Part shown: piece by piece, positions 5,860 through 6,178 of the stretch
Numbering within the stretch: the first letter of the stretch is position 1
How the letters are laid out: each line of letters begins with the position of its first letter
Source of the DNA: Bacteroidales bacterium
GTDB lineage: Bacteria; Bacteroidota; Bacteroidia; Bacteroidales; JAOZTL01
DNA length: 6,178 nt
Direction of reading: 5' to 3'
NCBI GenBank assembly: GCA_029942205.1
Contig: JAOZTL010000205.1
Span: 1-6,178, forward strand
Position numbers and translations under genes: made by a program
Notes under the pieces: generated by a model
What the model was told of the DNA's origin: nothing
The model's input: only the letters and a program-made list of their open reading frames with translations
Database searches by the model: none

Positions 5860-5976
5860 TTACTTTTCATTGTTTTCTTTACTCTCTTGCAGATAGGATT
5901 TATATAAGCTATAAATCGAAAGAATCACTCCAGCTATCCCTGAACCAATTACTACTTGCCAAAACGTATCATCCAT
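5860..5976 (-). CDS. Very small single-helix membrane protein
   Basis: This 38-codon frame starts MDDTFWQVVIGSGIAGVILS and ends in a charged tail QESKENNEK. One hydrophobic helix (about residues 7-25) sits between an acidic N-terminus and the charged C-terminus. Its stop is followed by GGA and then the ATG of the 62-aa membrane protein, a spacing typical of co-translated genes and the main reason to believe it is real. No Shine-Dalgarno site or exact TAnnTTTG promoter is visible upstream; repeat copy F lies 24 bp behind the start. The family is unknown. The size and form resemble many stress-related or holin-like small membrane proteins, which is only a comparison. Confidence 0.55.
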   Translation of the reverse strand: MDDTFWQVVIGSGIAGVILSIYSLYKSYLQESKENNEK

Positions 5977-6000
5977 AATAAATGTATATTAATTAATTTG

Positions 6001-6072
6001 AGATCTTTTGATTTTTTCAATATTACTTACGCACTGGCGTATAAGCAACATCAAATAGGGCGAAGATCTTAT
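6001..6072. repeat. Intergenic inverted-repeat element, copy F (compact palindrome)
   Basis: Two arms lie almost back to back. The plus arm AGATCTTTTG...TTACTTACGCAC covers 6001-6034; the minus arm 6036-6072, in reverse complement, reads AAGATCTTCGCCC, then TATTTGATGTTGCTTA. The AGATCT ends match exactly. With almost no spacer, this is the minimal form of the family and could fold into one long imperfect hairpin in RNA. Confidence 0.7.
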
Positions 6073-6178
6073 GCACAAACCCTGTAAAATTTCACTATTC
6101 ACGTAAAGTTCAGACTTTGTCTGTTTTATTATTTTTGCTCATCGATATAGTTATGTTTTAATTATTTATTATACTGCT
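6073..6178. other. Intergenic edge with small hairpin
   Basis: No gene is supported. The hairpin CAGAC-TTT-GTCTG (6111-6123) is followed by TTTTATTATTTTT on the plus strand. It has the same 5-bp stem and 3-nt loop form as the repeat-family end hairpins, so it may be the degenerate first arm of another copy continuing beyond the window. Confidence 0.35.

Overview
This AT-rich window looks chromosomal and comes from a member of the Bacteroidota, most likely a marine or gut-type Bacteroidales/Marinilabiliales or Flavobacteriia-like lineage. Three things point there: promoters of the TTG/TTTG-N(17-23)-TAnnTTTG type, a near-absence of Shine-Dalgarno sites, and a TPR-transmembrane-SpoIIE phosphatase typical of this phylum. 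The genus cannot be fixed from the sequence alone.

Layout from left to right. 1-176 is an intergenic edge holding a cruciform-like palindrome. 261-1424 (+) encodes a class I SAM-dependent methyltransferase with its own promoter; the apparent longer frame from TTG 177 begins inside the promoter -33 box, so ATG 261 is preferred. Facing it on the minus strand are a 191-aa secreted protein of unknown function (1641-2216) and, upstream of that in the same direction, a 691-aa membrane-spanning TPR/PP2C (SpoIIE-type) phosphatase (2298-4373). These two may form a transcription unit. The phosphatase start is preceded by a strong Shine-Dalgarno site and a 4-codon mini-ORF whose stop overlaps the start codon. 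4374-5480 is a 1.1-kb AT-rich stretch without a convincing gene, filled by three copies of an intergenic inverted-repeat family. 5528-5600 is tRNA-Phe(GAA) with a clear promoter and terminator. Convergent to it on the minus strand are two very small membrane-protein genes, 38 and 62 aa, separated by 3 nt.

The most striking non-coding signal is the repeat family. Its units share a core close to TTGATGTTGCTTACGCAC and begin with a small triloop hairpin (AGCACTTCGTGCT, GGTCTTTGACC and similar, with the stem changing on both sides). They are arranged as inverted pairs. About six paired elements occupy nearly every gap between genes, and two or three genes end exactly at an element edge. This looks like a MITE/REP-like family that may have been adopted as transcription terminators. 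No transposase is present in the window.

Functionally, the phosphatase has a predicted extracytoplasmic TPR sensor region, one membrane helix, a coiled coil and a cytoplasmic phosphatase domain with all metal-binding aspartates intact, so it is probably a signalling output protein. The link to the secreted 191-aa protein rests only on gene order.
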